Shown in pieces: positions 28,606 to 38,157 of a DNA stretch of 64,000 bases (positions are counted from its first letter, which is position 1; every line of letters begins with the position of its first letter). The position numbers and the translations under genes were made by a program. The stretch is from Lentisphaerae bacterium GWF2_38_69. Its GTDB lineage: Bacteria > Verrucomicrobiota > Lentisphaeria > Victivallales > GWF2-38-69. Location of the stretch: assembly GCA_001803205.1 (NCBI GenBank), contig MHBE01000040.1, positions 62,001 through 126,000 of the forward strand, read 5' to 3'. The notes below the pieces were generated by a model. That model did no database searches, had not been told where the DNA came from, and saw nothing but the letters and a program-made list of their open reading frames with translations.

Positions 28606-31122
28606 ATGTCAAATAAAAATCTCGTAATTGTAGAGTCGCCCACAAAGGCAAGAACTATCGCCCCAATGCTGGGCAAAGATTATACCCTTATGGCCTCGAT
28701 GGGGCATATCAGAGACCTCCCCGAAGGCAGCAGACTTGGAATAGACATAAAAAATAACTTCTTACCGGAATATGAAGTTTCAAGAGAAAAAAAAGATGTA
28801 GTTAAGAAGCTTGTTTCTGCCGCAAAAAATGCATCTGCTATTTTTCTGGCAACTGACCCTGACCGTGAGGGAGAAGCTATTTCATGGCATATCAAAGAGC
28901 TGCTCTCGGAAAACACCAAAGCTCCGTTTCATAGAGTCGAATTCCATGAAATCACAAAAGGAGCCATCAAGCAGGCTTTTGACCATTCGCGCGATATAAA
29001 CAAAGATCTGGTTGACTCACAACAGGCAAGAAGAGTTCTTGATAGACTTGTAGGCTACCAGCTCAGCCCCCTGCTCTGGTCGAGGATTGAAAAGAATACA
29101 AGCGCCGGAAGAGTTCAATCCGTCGCCCTCAGAATAGTTTGCGAAAGAGAAAGAGAAATTCAAAATTTCATTCCTAAAGAATACTGGGACTTCGGCGCAA
29201 AGTTCATGCACGAGAACAAAGAGGACAGACTTTACCTGGCAAAACTCTTTCAGATAAACGGTAAAAAAGCAGATATTTCAAATACCCAGAAGGCTCAGGA
29301 AGTCTATGACGCAGTGACAAACGCAGGAAAATACTATATCTCATCAGCTAAAACCGAACCTGCAAAAAAATATGCGCCTCCTCCATTTATCACAAGCACT
29401 CTTCAACAGTCAGCCGGAAATTCACTCAGGTTTTCATCCAGCAAAACAATGCAGATAGCTCAGCAGTTATATGAAGGAATTCAAACCGAATCAGGTGAAC
29501 AGACAGGTCTTATTACCTACATGAGAACCGACTCGTTCACTGTTTCAAGAGATGCCCAGAATGCATGCAGGGAATTTATTGTTTCAAAATATGGCGACAA
29601 GTTTGCCCCGGAAAGATTTAATTTCTTCAAAAATAAATCAACAGCGCAGGAAGCTCATGAGGCTATAAGGCCAACAGATGTATTTAAAACTCCCGAAAGT
29701 TTAGCAAAGGTTCTAAGCAGAGATCAGCTTGTTCTTTATAAACTTGTCTGGAAAAGATTTATAGCAAGCCAGATGTCTCCAACAGAACTTTCAAGAACCA
29801 CAATCGACACACAATGCAGTAATACGAACGATATTTATACATTCAGAACTGTTTCTACTATAACTCTATTCAGCGGATTTGGTATCATCTATTCAGACAA
29901 GGAAACAGATGACTTGAATGAAGAAGATAAAAAATACAATTTCTTGCAGTACATTAAGGAAAACGATTCCAGCTCCTTAAAGGAACTGACTAAAGAACAG
30001 AAATTTACAGAACCTCCGCCCAGATACACTGAGCCTTCCCTTATCAAGGAACTCGAAGCTAACGGCATAGGAAGGCCGTCAACTTATGCCACAATTGTAA
30101 ACACCATCCAAAACAGAAAATATGTAGAAAAGAAAGAAGGAAAACTTATCCCTCAAAACCTTGGATTCAGAGTAAACGACTTCCTTGTACCGACATTTCC
30201 AGACCTTCTTAATATCAGTTTTACCGCCGGTATGGAAGAAAAACTCGACAACATCGAATCAGGCGGCGTAAACTGGACAACAATGATAAAAGAATTCTAC
30301 GGCAGCCTCCAGACTTGGCTTAACAGCGCCAAATACGAGGATGCTCCGACAGAAGATAAAGCCGAAGGAGCTATCAACCTTCTGGAAAATTTTACTGGAT
30401 GGAAAACCCCTGACAAGAAAACCGGAAGAGTCTTTGATGACAAAAAATTCTTCGAGTCAGTCCAGAGGCAGTACAAAAAGAATAAGGCCATTACTGCAAA
30501 ACAGTTCTCAGCTCTGCTCAGGCTATTGAATAAATATTCTTCACAAATCACTGATTTCGATAATTTTGTGGCTAAATTCAATCTCAAAAAAGATCTTAAT
30601 GATCTATCCGCTCAGATTGAAGAAGAAAATGAAAAACGCGAACAGTTAAGTGAAGAAAGAGCCGAATCCGTTATAATCATGAAATCAGTTTTAAGCATTA
30701 TACGCAGTTCAGACTTAATACCTAATCATTCTTTTGATGAAAAAGCTTTTGTCGAATCTCTGAACGAACAGATTCAAAACAATAGACCCCTTTCTTCCAA
30801 ACAAATTTATGTTCTCAAGCGAATTGCTATCAGAAGCAGAAACAAGATAGACTCTTTCAACGAAATTTCAGCAACTCTCGGCATCACCCCGAAAGACATT
30901 GAAGCTATCGAAGCTAAAAAAGAAACGCCCAAAGAGAGCAACCCGAAAATTGAAGAGTTTATCGAAAAGTTAGATAAAATTACTGACTGGAAAGAAGAAG
31001 GAAAAAGAAAAATCAAAGACAGCGCATTCTTTGCTTCCCTTAAAAAACAATATGAGGCTAAAAAAACTCTAAGCCCGAAACAGCTTTCCGCCCTCGAAAA
31101 AATCGTCGCCAAATACAACTAA
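28606..31122 (+). CDS. topA: DNA topoisomerase I with C-terminal helical repeats
   Basis: An 838-aa type IA topoisomerase. The Toprim domain is at 1 to about 140 ('VIVESPTKARTI', 'ATDPDREGEAISWHI'). The active-site Tyr is in 'GLITYMRTDSF' (about residue 306); 'EANGIGRPSTYATIV' also matches. After about residue 580 the usual C4 zinc ribbons are missing. In their place are three copies of a roughly 50-residue helical unit with pattern FxxSxxxQxxxxxxLSxKQxxxLxxIxxKY: 'FFESVQRQYKKNKAITAKQF', then 'FVESLNEQIQNNRPLSSKQI', then 'FFASLKKQYEAKKTLSPKQL'. These probably act in DNA or RNA polymerase binding in place of zinc fingers, which is inference. Part of the first unit is duplicated at 43191-43396. 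Confidence 0.93.
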   Translation: MSNKNLVIVESPTKARTIAPMLGKDYTLMASMGHIRDLPEGSRLGIDIKNNFLPEYEVSREKKDVVKKLVSAAKNASAIFLATDPDREGEAISWHIKELLSENTKAPFHRVEFHEITKGAIKQAFDHSRDINKDLVDSQQARRVLDRLVGYQLSPLLWSRIEKNTSAGRVQSVALRIVCEREREIQNFIPKEYWDFGAKFMHENKEDRLYLAKLFQINGKKADISNTQKAQEVYDAVTNAGKYYISSAKTEPAKKYAPPPFITSTLQQSAGNSLRFSSSKTMQIAQQLYEGIQTESGEQTGLITYMRTDSFTVSRDAQNACREFIVSKYGDKFAPERFNFFKNKSTAQEAHEAIRPTDVFKTPESLAKVLSRDQLVLYKLVWKRFIASQMSPTELSRTTIDTQCSNTNDIYTFRTVSTITLFSGFGIIYSDKETDDLNEEDKKYNFLQYIKENDSSSLKELTKEQKFTEPPPRYTEPSLIKELEANGIGRPSTYATIVNTIQNRKYVEKKEGKLIPQNLGFRVNDFLVPTFPDLLNISFTAGMEEKLDNIESGGVNWTTMIKEFYGSLQTWLNSAKYEDAPTEDKAEGAINLLENFTGWKTPDKKTGRVFDDKKFFESVQRQYKKNKAITAKQFSALLRLLNKYSSQITDFDNFVAKFNLKKDLNDLSAQIEEENEKREQLSEERAESVIIMKSVLSIIRSSDLIPNHSFDEKAFVESLNEQIQNNRPLSSKQIYVLKRIAIRSRNKIDSFNEISATLGITPKDIEAIEAKKETPKESNPKIEEFIEKLDKITDWKEEGKRKIKDSAFFASLKKQYEAKKTLSPKQLSALEKIVAKYN

Positions 31123-31408
31123 ATACGTTTTGCCTGTTCCTGTCGGTCGATAAGCACAGCGTTTATTCTCTTATGAACTGCTCCTAAAAATCTTCGGAGT
31201 CTGCAAAACTCTTCCTGCAAAAAAAGTTCCGCTTGATGTGGCATAATAATAGTCAATAGGCAAAAAGAAATTCCTACAATGTATTTTTGAGGCTAATTGC
31301 CTGAATTTTATTTGAACGAATAAGCCGAATAATTTCTATCCTCGATGTCAATTAAAAACAAAAGGCCTATAACTATTCACAAACCAAAGAATATATTAAA
31401 GGAGATAT
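31123..31408 (+). promoter_or_regulatory. Intergenic leader ahead of the fused transporter
   Basis: 286 bp without a gene. I see one weak hairpin (CTCC-taaaaatctt-GGAG near 31170) and, at the 3' end, a strong Shine-Dalgarno, AAAGGAGATATAT-ATG, which fixes the start of the transporter at 31409. No clear promoter hexamers could be assigned. Confidence 0.4.
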
Positions 31409-33694
31409 ATGTCTGCAGTTTCTTATTATAAAAACCTGTCACTCAGCAAAAAAATATATATATCTACATGCATCGGTCTTTTTCTTGGAATGTTCTTTGG
31501 AGACAGATGCGACATACTTCAACCATTTAACACTCTATTTATAAAGATATTTCAGATCGCGATCATACCTTATATGATCTTCACAATAATACAGTCCATA
31601 GGCTCCATGACTACAGCGAATGCTAAGCTTATAGGAAAAAGAGGAGGAGTTATACTTGTTGCTTTGTGGGCTATCAGTATATTTTTTGCTTTTGGACTTC
31701 AATATTCTTTCCCCGATATATCAAGAGCAAAGTTTTTCCGCTCCCTGGATATACCCAAAAGTACAGACGGCACTTTATTTGATTTGTTTATTCCGTCTAA
31801 TCCATTTTATGCCGTATCGCATGGTTTAGTCCCAGCTATAGTGATATTCTGCATTTTAGTAGGGATGGCGCTTATTCATGAAAAGCGTAAAGACATTGTA
31901 GTGCAGTTTGCAGAAGTTTTCGCTTCAATCATGAAAAGGGTTAACGATTATATTATGCTGTTATTGCCTTTAGGTGTGCTGATTATGTCTACTTATACAT
32001 TTGGCACTTTGAGCTTTGTAAAATTAAAAGGCGTTCTTCTCTATATTATTGCTTCAATCTTTTATATTATATTTATTTCAATGTTTGTTTATCCAGGGAT
32101 TCTTTCAAGTTTAAGCAAGATTAGTTACAGGAAATTTCTTCATTATACAATACCGGCAGCGTTAATAGCGTTTACGACAGGAAGCGTATTCCTTGCATTA
32201 CCGGTCATATACAATCTGATGCATAAGTTCAACGAAGAAGAGAGAAGCCTTCATGACCACGGAATCATAAATACTGAAAATGGGCGTCATTTGATAAGCA
32301 TCCTTGTCCCATTAGCCTGGATTGTACCAGCAAGTTACAAGTTCCTGATTATTTTTTTTATTGTCTTTGAGCAATGGTACTACAATTGTTCCGTTAATTT
32401 CTTTGAGAAAGTTATGTATTACATATGCGGGATTCCCTGCCTATTCGGAAACAACTCAGTTACTGTGCCTTTTCTTCTGGAAATAACTAACCTTCCTGCA
32501 GAAGCTTACAATATCTTTATGATGGTTTCTAATTTTATGGTTTATTTCAATAATGCCAATGGAGCTATTTTTATCGTTGTATCTACTATTCTGTGCTATT
32601 TGTCAATAACTGGCAGCCTGAAATTAAACCTGTCAAAACTTATCTTTATATTTGCTTCCTCCATAATTTTCTTTAGTGTTGTCGTGACAGAAGTAAGTTT
32701 TGTGATGGATAAATTCTTATCCGGAGATGAGGAAGCAAAAAAAGAACTTTCTAATATGGTTACACGGGCACGCATGGATAACTGGTTCTTCAAAATTAAT
32801 GCAGAATATCTAAAATTGAGCGAATATCATCACATACCTTCTCTTAATTCTAGTGAGTCCTTGCTGGATAAAATCGATAGAACAGACATTCTTCAGGTGG
32901 GGTACAATCCAGATTCGGCTCCTCTGTGTTTTTTCAATGCTAAAAATGAACTGGTTGGCTACGATATAGATTTTATATATCTGATAGCTCAAGAACTTGG
33001 TTGCACCAAGATTGAATTCTACCCTATTGACAGTGCCACAGTGTATCAAAATTGTCTTGACAAGGGAATACAAATAGCTATCTGTGTAGGTGGTTACACC
33101 TACCGTTCTGCATCAGGCAGTAGTGTAGTTGCCTCAGATCCTTATCTAAGAACTACCCCTGCTGTAATAATTCCTAATAAATACAAGAACAGTTACCCTG
33201 ACTATGAATCTGTTGACAACGATGCTTCAGGATTAACAATCGGCATTCTGTACAAAACTATATTATCTTTAAAATCAAAAGAGCTATCTGAAGATATAAA
33301 AGCAAATAATGTAGTTTTATTAGAAAGCATTGATGACTACTATATAAATAAAAAATGTGATGCATTATTCATATGGGGAGAATTAGGTGCAGCTATCAAC
33401 ATTGTCCATCCTGGATATCAGATTTATTATCCAACTAAAAACCTGGAAGATCTTGAGTATTTCGATTTATTTCTTTCTTATCTTCTGCCTTACGACGATA
33501 ATTCAACAACTTTCCGGGATTGTGTTAATTCCTGGATCACGGCATGGTACAGATATGGAATACAAAAAGAAAGATATAAATACTGGATACTGGGAAAAAC
33601 AGGCATAAAGACATCTGAACCCTGGTCAATACTTGACTGGCTTATGGAGCATAATTATTTTCTCATTAATTTACAGCCTGACCTATTACTTTAG
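31409..33694 (+). CDS. DAACS-type symporter fused to a type-3 solute-binding domain
   Basis: A 761-aa fusion. Residues 1 to about 400 are a divergent dicarboxylate/amino-acid:cation symporter (GltP/GltPh-like): N-terminal 'IGLFLGMFFGD', HP1 region 'IAFTTGSVFLALPVIYNLM', and later 'GIPCLFGNNSVTVPFLLEI'. The canonical Ser-rich HP1 and NMDGT motifs are not recognisable. An extra hydrophobic helix at about 410-432 ('LIFIFASSIIFFSVVVTEV') would put what follows in the periplasm. Residues about 483-735 are a family-3 solute-binding domain ('DILQVGYNPDSAPLCFF', 'ELVGYDIDFIYLIAQELG', 'SDPYLRTTPAVII'). A split version of the same pair lies at 39615-41902. Substrate probably an amino or dicarboxylic acid; that is inference from the families. 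Confidence 0.85.
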   Translation: MSAVSYYKNLSLSKKIYISTCIGLFLGMFFGDRCDILQPFNTLFIKIFQIAIIPYMIFTIIQSIGSMTTANAKLIGKRGGVILVALWAISIFFAFGLQYSFPDISRAKFFRSLDIPKSTDGTLFDLFIPSNPFYAVSHGLVPAIVIFCILVGMALIHEKRKDIVVQFAEVFASIMKRVNDYIMLLLPLGVLIMSTYTFGTLSFVKLKGVLLYIIASIFYIIFISMFVYPGILSSLSKISYRKFLHYTIPAALIAFTTGSVFLALPVIYNLMHKFNEEERSLHDHGIINTENGRHLISILVPLAWIVPASYKFLIIFFIVFEQWYYNCSVNFFEKVMYYICGIPCLFGNNSVTVPFLLEITNLPAEAYNIFMMVSNFMVYFNNANGAIFIVVSTILCYLSITGSLKLNLSKLIFIFASSIIFFSVVVTEVSFVMDKFLSGDEEAKKELSNMVTRARMDNWFFKINAEYLKLSEYHHIPSLNSSESLLDKIDRTDILQVGYNPDSAPLCFFNAKNELVGYDIDFIYLIAQELGCTKIEFYPIDSATVYQNCLDKGIQIAICVGGYTYRSASGSSVVASDPYLRTTPAVIIPNKYKNSYPDYESVDNDASGLTIGILYKTILSLKSKELSEDIKANNVVLLESIDDYYINKKCDALFIWGELGAAINIVHPGYQIYYPTKNLEDLEYFDLFLSYLLPYDDNSTTFRDCVNSWITAWYRYGIQKERYKYWILGKTGIKTSEPWSILDWLMEHNYFLINLQPDLLL

Positions 33695-33821
33695 TCGTCA
33701 TTAATAAATATCTATTTATTTGCCATGCAGATAGATATATGATATTTCAAGGAAACAAAATATAAAATATGAAAACTTACAAATGATGTGTTGCATTTAT
33801 TCCTGAATCCTAGTTTGTTTG

Positions 33822-34028
33822 CTACTCAAAAATATCTCCATTGCCCTCATATTCTTCTAGTCTCCTGACATCTGATGAAACTTCTTCATTTGAACCGGCA
33901 AGCAAAGGCTTTTCATCATGTAGAAATACTTCCGTATGACATATGCCATCCACATAGCCAACTTCATCTAAAACTTTTAAGCAATATTCCGCTGCAATGA
34001 CTGCTTCACTGCTTTTAATCTCTACCGT
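33822..34028 (-). pseudogene. Remnant of an ATP-grasp ligase (C-terminal part)
   Basis: In an ORF-free gap, one minus-strand frame reads TVEIKSSEAVIAAEYCLKVL, then 'DEVGYVDGICHTEVFLHDEK', and further acidic residues to a TAG at 33822. The 'LDxxGyxxGxxHTEv' pattern is typical of ATP-grasp amino-acid ligases (BacD-like), where it precedes the metal-binding Glu. No start codon or ATP-binding part remains. Stops interrupt the frame upstream. The assignment is from a short motif only. Confidence 0.45.
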
Positions 34029-34083
34029 TGAACAACTTCATTTTAGTCTGCTAAATCATACATAAAGTCAGTTCAGTATTAAT

Positions 34084-35148
34084 TCAGTCAAAAAGAGTAT
34101 CAATAATAGTATCATCGACTTTTAATTTACGAAGTTTGTTGATTACATTATTTTTTATTCTTTCTTCAGCATCCTTTACTTCATCTCTTTCTACTATGCC
34201 AAAACATAAATCCAGGGTAGAATCATAAAAAACGGAATCTTTTATACAGACAATTTCACCGGCATCAGGGACTTTTATCTTAAACTTAACGGCAGAATAT
34301 CCTTTTTCCTTCAGAGCCTTCAGGTCATGGCTTGGTTTTTCAATTCTCAATGAATAAAAATAAGCGATCTGTTCGTCTAACGGCAAACCGGAGCCCTGCA
34401 GGAAAAACTTTTTGCAAAAGTCATTTTTTGAAGCATAAAGAAAGTTCTTCCGTGTGATTTGGTTGTCATTTATAATTTGCCCGGTGCATAACCAAACTTC
34501 TTTATTGAGCTTATTAATAAAATGTTTTAAACAATCTGACTTATATTCATCTTCTTTGTTCTTAATGGCATTTCCGGTAAGTAGAACTTGCTCGTCTTCA
34601 TCGGAATTGGCTTTTGCTTCTTTCTGAGGAAATAAATCCTTGTCTGTTTTTCCGATTATGCTCTGTTCACTATCACAAGAAACCAGGCTGATAAATGCTT
34701 TGCTGGCTGAAAGATAGTTTTGGGATGTATCTTTTACATAGAGCATGACATCGCTGAAATTTATCAATGAGCAAATAATTGTTTCTAACTGGTATACTCT
34801 ATTAAATTGTGCTTCCAGAAATTTCAGTGTGGACACATGATGTTCTTTCTTGTCCAGCAGAGTTTTATCTGAAAAGGATATCCATGAAGAAATTGTGTTT
34901 CTTTGCTCAATGTCTGATTCATTCGCCTTAAGTATTTCAGGCTGCAAATCAGAAATTTTGTCAACAGATATATCAAGAGCTTTTGCAAGCAGCCTTATTT
35001 TCTTTTCTGCAGGCTGTATCCTGCCAGCTTCCCATAACCATAAGGTATTACGGTTTATTTCCATTTTTAAAGCCAAATCAGCAATCTTTATTTTCTTTTC
35101 AGCTATAATTAGAGTCAAGCTGATCAAAGAATCGTGAAAATACGACAA
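34084..35148 (-). CDS. XRE-type HTH regulator with PAS-like sensor region
   Basis: A 354-aa regulator. The N-terminal HTH_3 ('KIADLALKMEINRNTLWLWEAGRIQP') is followed at about 120-190 by a PAS-like segment ('DVMLYVKDTSQNYLSASKAFISL', 'IIGKTDKDLFP') and an unassigned C-terminal half. It resembles the regulator at 56465-57559, which has the same HTH-PAS order. The track start is a TTG at 35148; no ATG exists before the HTH, and a second TTG nearby is possible, so the exact start is uncertain. Its 5' end is only 34 bp from the start of the divergent TPR gene, so it may control that gene and the protease downstream. Confidence 0.75.
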   Translation of the reverse strand: MSYFHDSLISLTLIIAEKKIKIADLALKMEINRNTLWLWEAGRIQPAEKKIRLLAKALDISVDKISDLQPEILKANESDIEQRNTISSWISFSDKTLLDKKEHHVSTLKFLEAQFNRVYQLETIICSLINFSDVMLYVKDTSQNYLSASKAFISLVSCDSEQSIIGKTDKDLFPQKEAKANSDEDEQVLLTGNAIKNKEDEYKSDCLKHFINKLNKEVWLCTGQIINDNQITRKNFLYASKNDFCKKFFLQGSGLPLDEQIAYFYSLRIEKPSHDLKALKEKGYSAVKFKIKVPDAGEIVCIKDSVFYDSTLDLCFGIVERDEVKDAEERIKNNVINKLRKLKVDDTIIDTLFD

Positions 35149-35182
35149 AGAAATAAGAAATTTAAAGTAGGAGAAGAGGATT

Positions 35183-35908
35183 ATGAAAAATAATATCTTT
35201 GCGACATTTGTTCTAACGCTGAGTTTTAGTGCAATGGCTATTTATGCTGACAACAGCGCAACTGACTATCTGAATAGCGGCATGGATAAGCAAATGAATG
35301 GCGACTGTACAGGAGCTGTACAAGACTATAATAAAGCAATAAAACTGGATCCTCAAAGCGACAATGCTTACTCTAATCGGGGATATGCAAAGAGCGCTCT
35401 AGGTGATTTTTCAGGAGCTATAGAAGATTATAATAAGGCAATAGAGTTAAATCCTAAAAGTGAAATGCCTTACTATAATAGAGGATTTACCAAATGTAAC
35501 ATGAATGATTATAAAGGAGCCATAGAAGACTTCACTAAAGCCATAGAAATTAACCCAAAGTTTGCACAAGCCTACTACTACCTGGGATATGCTAAGAGCA
35601 ATTTAGACGATAATAAAGGCGCTATACAAGATTTTACTAAAGTCATAGAATTAGACACTAAGTGTGCAATGGCTTATTATTATAGAGGAATGAGCAAAGG
35701 GGATTTGGGGGATTTTAAGGGAGCAGAACAAGATTTTACCAAACTAATAGAAATAGATCCTAAGTTTGACAACGCTTACTTTTATAGAGGAATGGCCAGA
35801 AAACAGTTAAATGATAAGGCAGGAGCTTTAGAAGATTTGAAGAAAGCTAAAGAATTAGGCAATGCCTACGCGGACCATGAAATAAAAATAATCCAAGACG
35901 GTAAGTAA
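35183..35908 (+). CDS. Exported TPR-repeat protein
   Basis: A 241-aa protein with a cleavable signal peptide ('FATFVLTLSFSAMAIYA') followed by six consecutive 34-residue TPR units, each ending in the usual '(A)I(E)DYNKAIELNPK' helix B pattern. TPRs mediate protein-protein contacts; no enzymatic domain is present. The ATG is supported by an AGGAGAAGAGG Shine-Dalgarno. The clostripain-like protease starts 40 bp downstream, so the two are probably co-transcribed, and the TPR protein may be a periplasmic scaffold or chaperone for it (inference). Confidence 0.88.
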   Translation: MKNNIFATFVLTLSFSAMAIYADNSATDYLNSGMDKQMNGDCTGAVQDYNKAIKLDPQSDNAYSNRGYAKSALGDFSGAIEDYNKAIELNPKSEMPYYNRGFTKCNMNDYKGAIEDFTKAIEINPKFAQAYYYLGYAKSNLDDNKGAIQDFTKVIELDTKCAMAYYYRGMSKGDLGDFKGAEQDFTKLIEIDPKFDNAYFYRGMARKQLNDKAGALEDLKKAKELGNAYADHEIKIIQDGK

Positions 35909-35948
35909 AAATATACAAAGTTGCTAATATTCTAATTACGGAGAGCTC

Positions 35949-38048
35949 ATGAGTAGTAAAATTAGAGTCATTGTTTCACTTGCGTTAGTCATTATATGCG
36001 GCTTTACATTCAATTCCTCTCTCTCTGCAGCTAATAAGGAAGCTGAATATACTTTAATCGTCTATTTGAATGGCTGTGATTTGGAAAACGGAATTGATTC
36101 TGACAGAATTAATAAAAAAACTAATCCAAAGGGACTTAAGGCTGGAGCTACAAACGATGTTTTGAATGAATTGCGAGAATCATCTTTTGATGACAGAAAA
36201 CTTAATGTTATTGTCATTACAGGCGGCACTAATGAATGGCTGCAGAAAGAACCGGCTATTAGCACTACACAATGTCAAGCCTGGAGGATATACGGCCCTG
36301 ATAAAAATAAGTTTATGGAAAAGGTCAAAGAAACTCCTCCTTCCATGTACATGATGGACAAAAAGACTCTCTCTGATTATATCTCATGGGCAATCGATAA
36401 ATATCCAGCTAAAAAATATGCATTGTTTCTGTGGGGCCACGGAGGTGGACCAATAGGAGGGTTCGGAGTAGACCAACTAAATAAGGACAAGAGTATCAGT
36501 ATTTCAGATATGCAGGAAGCCCTTAAAAAAGCTTTAAAAGGAAAGCAATTCGATCTTATAGCATTTATAGCCTGCCTCATGGGAAACTTTGAGACGGCTT
36601 ACAAGCTTAAAGATTGCGGCAAGTACATGGTTGCCTCAGAGGAACTCGAATTTGACGATTGCTTTGAAGGAATCATTAAGGGTCTTAGTGAAAGACCTAA
36701 CATTTCTGGCAAGGATTTGGGTAAGTTATTTATTGACGCACATTTTAATAAGGTTCAAAAATGGCTCAATAAAAAAGAACGGGAAAACCTATATACATTC
36801 TCTGTGATAGATTTAGCTAAGATATCAGATGTTAAGAATAAATGGGATAATTTGATTCAGAAGCTGGAAGAAAGAATGAAGAGCAAGAACAAATCTACCG
36901 TTCGCGATACTTACCGTTTCCTGGCTATAGCAAGAGGATATTCCGAATCATATAATGAATATACAAGATCTGGCTCCGGACTTACCGACTTGTATGAATT
37001 TTCGAATTTTATTTCTCTTTTATGTAATATTAACACTGATGAATTGCAAAGAGCCATAAAGGACTGCGTCATATATAATAAAGTATGCGAATACAGGTCT
37101 GCCTCTCATGGCCTTTCCGTATTTTTTGTAGATAGAAAACTAGAGTATAACTTGGGGACAGACAGTGACTTAATAAAATATGAACCTCAAGCTCCATCAA
37201 AGCTGTATTCTAATTTTATTTCTCGTTACTACAATACACTCTTTGTTCAAAACCCATCAAAACTCATAGGAGAAATAAGCTTTATTAAAGTACCTATAAA
37301 AAACCAAAACCCTAAATCCTATCCTCCTGTTTATTTTGTTGATATCGATCCTGGCAGCTCGGGAGATTTTTTGCTGGTTAATCAAATATTTTTTGTGATA
37401 GGCAAACTTGAAGTATCCGGATCTAATAAAGTGTTCAAAACACTATGCATTGATAAGGATGTCAATAATGATCTTAGTAAATTAAGTATAAAATTTACAG
37501 GGAACCAATACTGTATCGGAGGGAAACCTATTGCCATATATTGGGACGGAAATGTAGAAAGGTGGAAAAACCCGAAATACATTCCTATAGGTTCGTTTGC
37601 TGTAAAACATAAAGGAAAAATGAAATTCCTGGTTGTCACTGAAACAAAACCAAATGTCGTCAAGATAATTGACACATTTGACGGCGACTACTCACCGAGT
37701 GGCAAAGTAATTATGCCTAATGGTTTTGATGTAGGAAATCCTGATAACCTTGCTGAAATTAAAAAAGATCCAACAATAACCATACTGTATAAAGTTGATG
37801 GTAATTATGTCGATGGCCCTGAAGTGAAACTTAAAATTTCTAAATTAGAAGATGGTGTTGAATACTTGGAAATTTCTAAATCCAGCTTAGAAGATGGTGA
37901 ATACTGCGGAGCTTTTTATATCGAGGATGTAATTGGCCGCGGGACATGGTCTTTCCAAAAAACTTTCAACATTAAGAGTTCCAAGGAAATAAAAACTTCG
38001 GAAGCTCAAGGCAGTAATGTTCCAATGACCGTAAATCAGTCATTATAA
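35949..38048 (+). CDS. Clostripain-family (C11) cysteine peptidase, exported
   Basis: A 699-aa exported protein with a signal peptide ('VSLALVIICGFTFNSSLSA'). The peptidase C11 domain (about 35-420) contains the catalytic His in 'ALFLWGHGGGPIGGFG' and the catalytic Cys in 'DLIAFIACLMGNFETAYKLK', followed by 'YMVASEEL', a standard clostripain/caspase-fold arrangement. About 280 C-terminal residues are beta-rich and unassigned. C11 enzymes cleave after Arg or Lys. GGAGAGCTC lies before the ATG. It follows the TPR gene and ends at a strong terminator, so TPR-C11 form a two-gene unit. Confidence 0.88.
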   Translation: MSSKIRVIVSLALVIICGFTFNSSLSAANKEAEYTLIVYLNGCDLENGIDSDRINKKTNPKGLKAGATNDVLNELRESSFDDRKLNVIVITGGTNEWLQKEPAISTTQCQAWRIYGPDKNKFMEKVKETPPSMYMMDKKTLSDYISWAIDKYPAKKYALFLWGHGGGPIGGFGVDQLNKDKSISISDMQEALKKALKGKQFDLIAFIACLMGNFETAYKLKDCGKYMVASEELEFDDCFEGIIKGLSERPNISGKDLGKLFIDAHFNKVQKWLNKKERENLYTFSVIDLAKISDVKNKWDNLIQKLEERMKSKNKSTVRDTYRFLAIARGYSESYNEYTRSGSGLTDLYEFSNFISLLCNINTDELQRAIKDCVIYNKVCEYRSASHGLSVFFVDRKLEYNLGTDSDLIKYEPQAPSKLYSNFISRYYNTLFVQNPSKLIGEISFIKVPIKNQNPKSYPPVYFVDIDPGSSGDFLLVNQIFFVIGKLEVSGSNKVFKTLCIDKDVNNDLSKLSIKFTGNQYCIGGKPIAIYWDGNVERWKNPKYIPIGSFAVKHKGKMKFLVVTETKPNVVKIIDTFDGDYSPSGKVIMPNGFDVGNPDNLAEIKKDPTITILYKVDGNYVDGPEVKLKISKLEDGVEYLEISKSSLEDGEYCGAFYIEDVIGRGTWSFQKTFNIKSSKEIKTSEAQGSNVPMTVNQSL

Positions 38049-38051
38049 GAT

Positions 38052-38095
38052 AAAGGGCAGTTGACGCATGTCGGCCAACTGCCCTTTGTTTGGTT
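38052..38095 (+). terminator. Rho-independent terminator after the clostripain gene
   Basis: AAAGGGCAGTTG and CAACTGCCCTTT form a perfect 12-bp stem around a 12-nt loop, 4 bp after the stop codon, then GTTTGGTT. The symmetric A/T ends would allow it to work in both directions. Confidence 0.88.
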
Positions 38096-38157
38096 CAGCA
38101 TATAACCTGGAAAATAAAAAACTCAAATGAAAAACAAATAAGTCGAAAGTAATAAAT

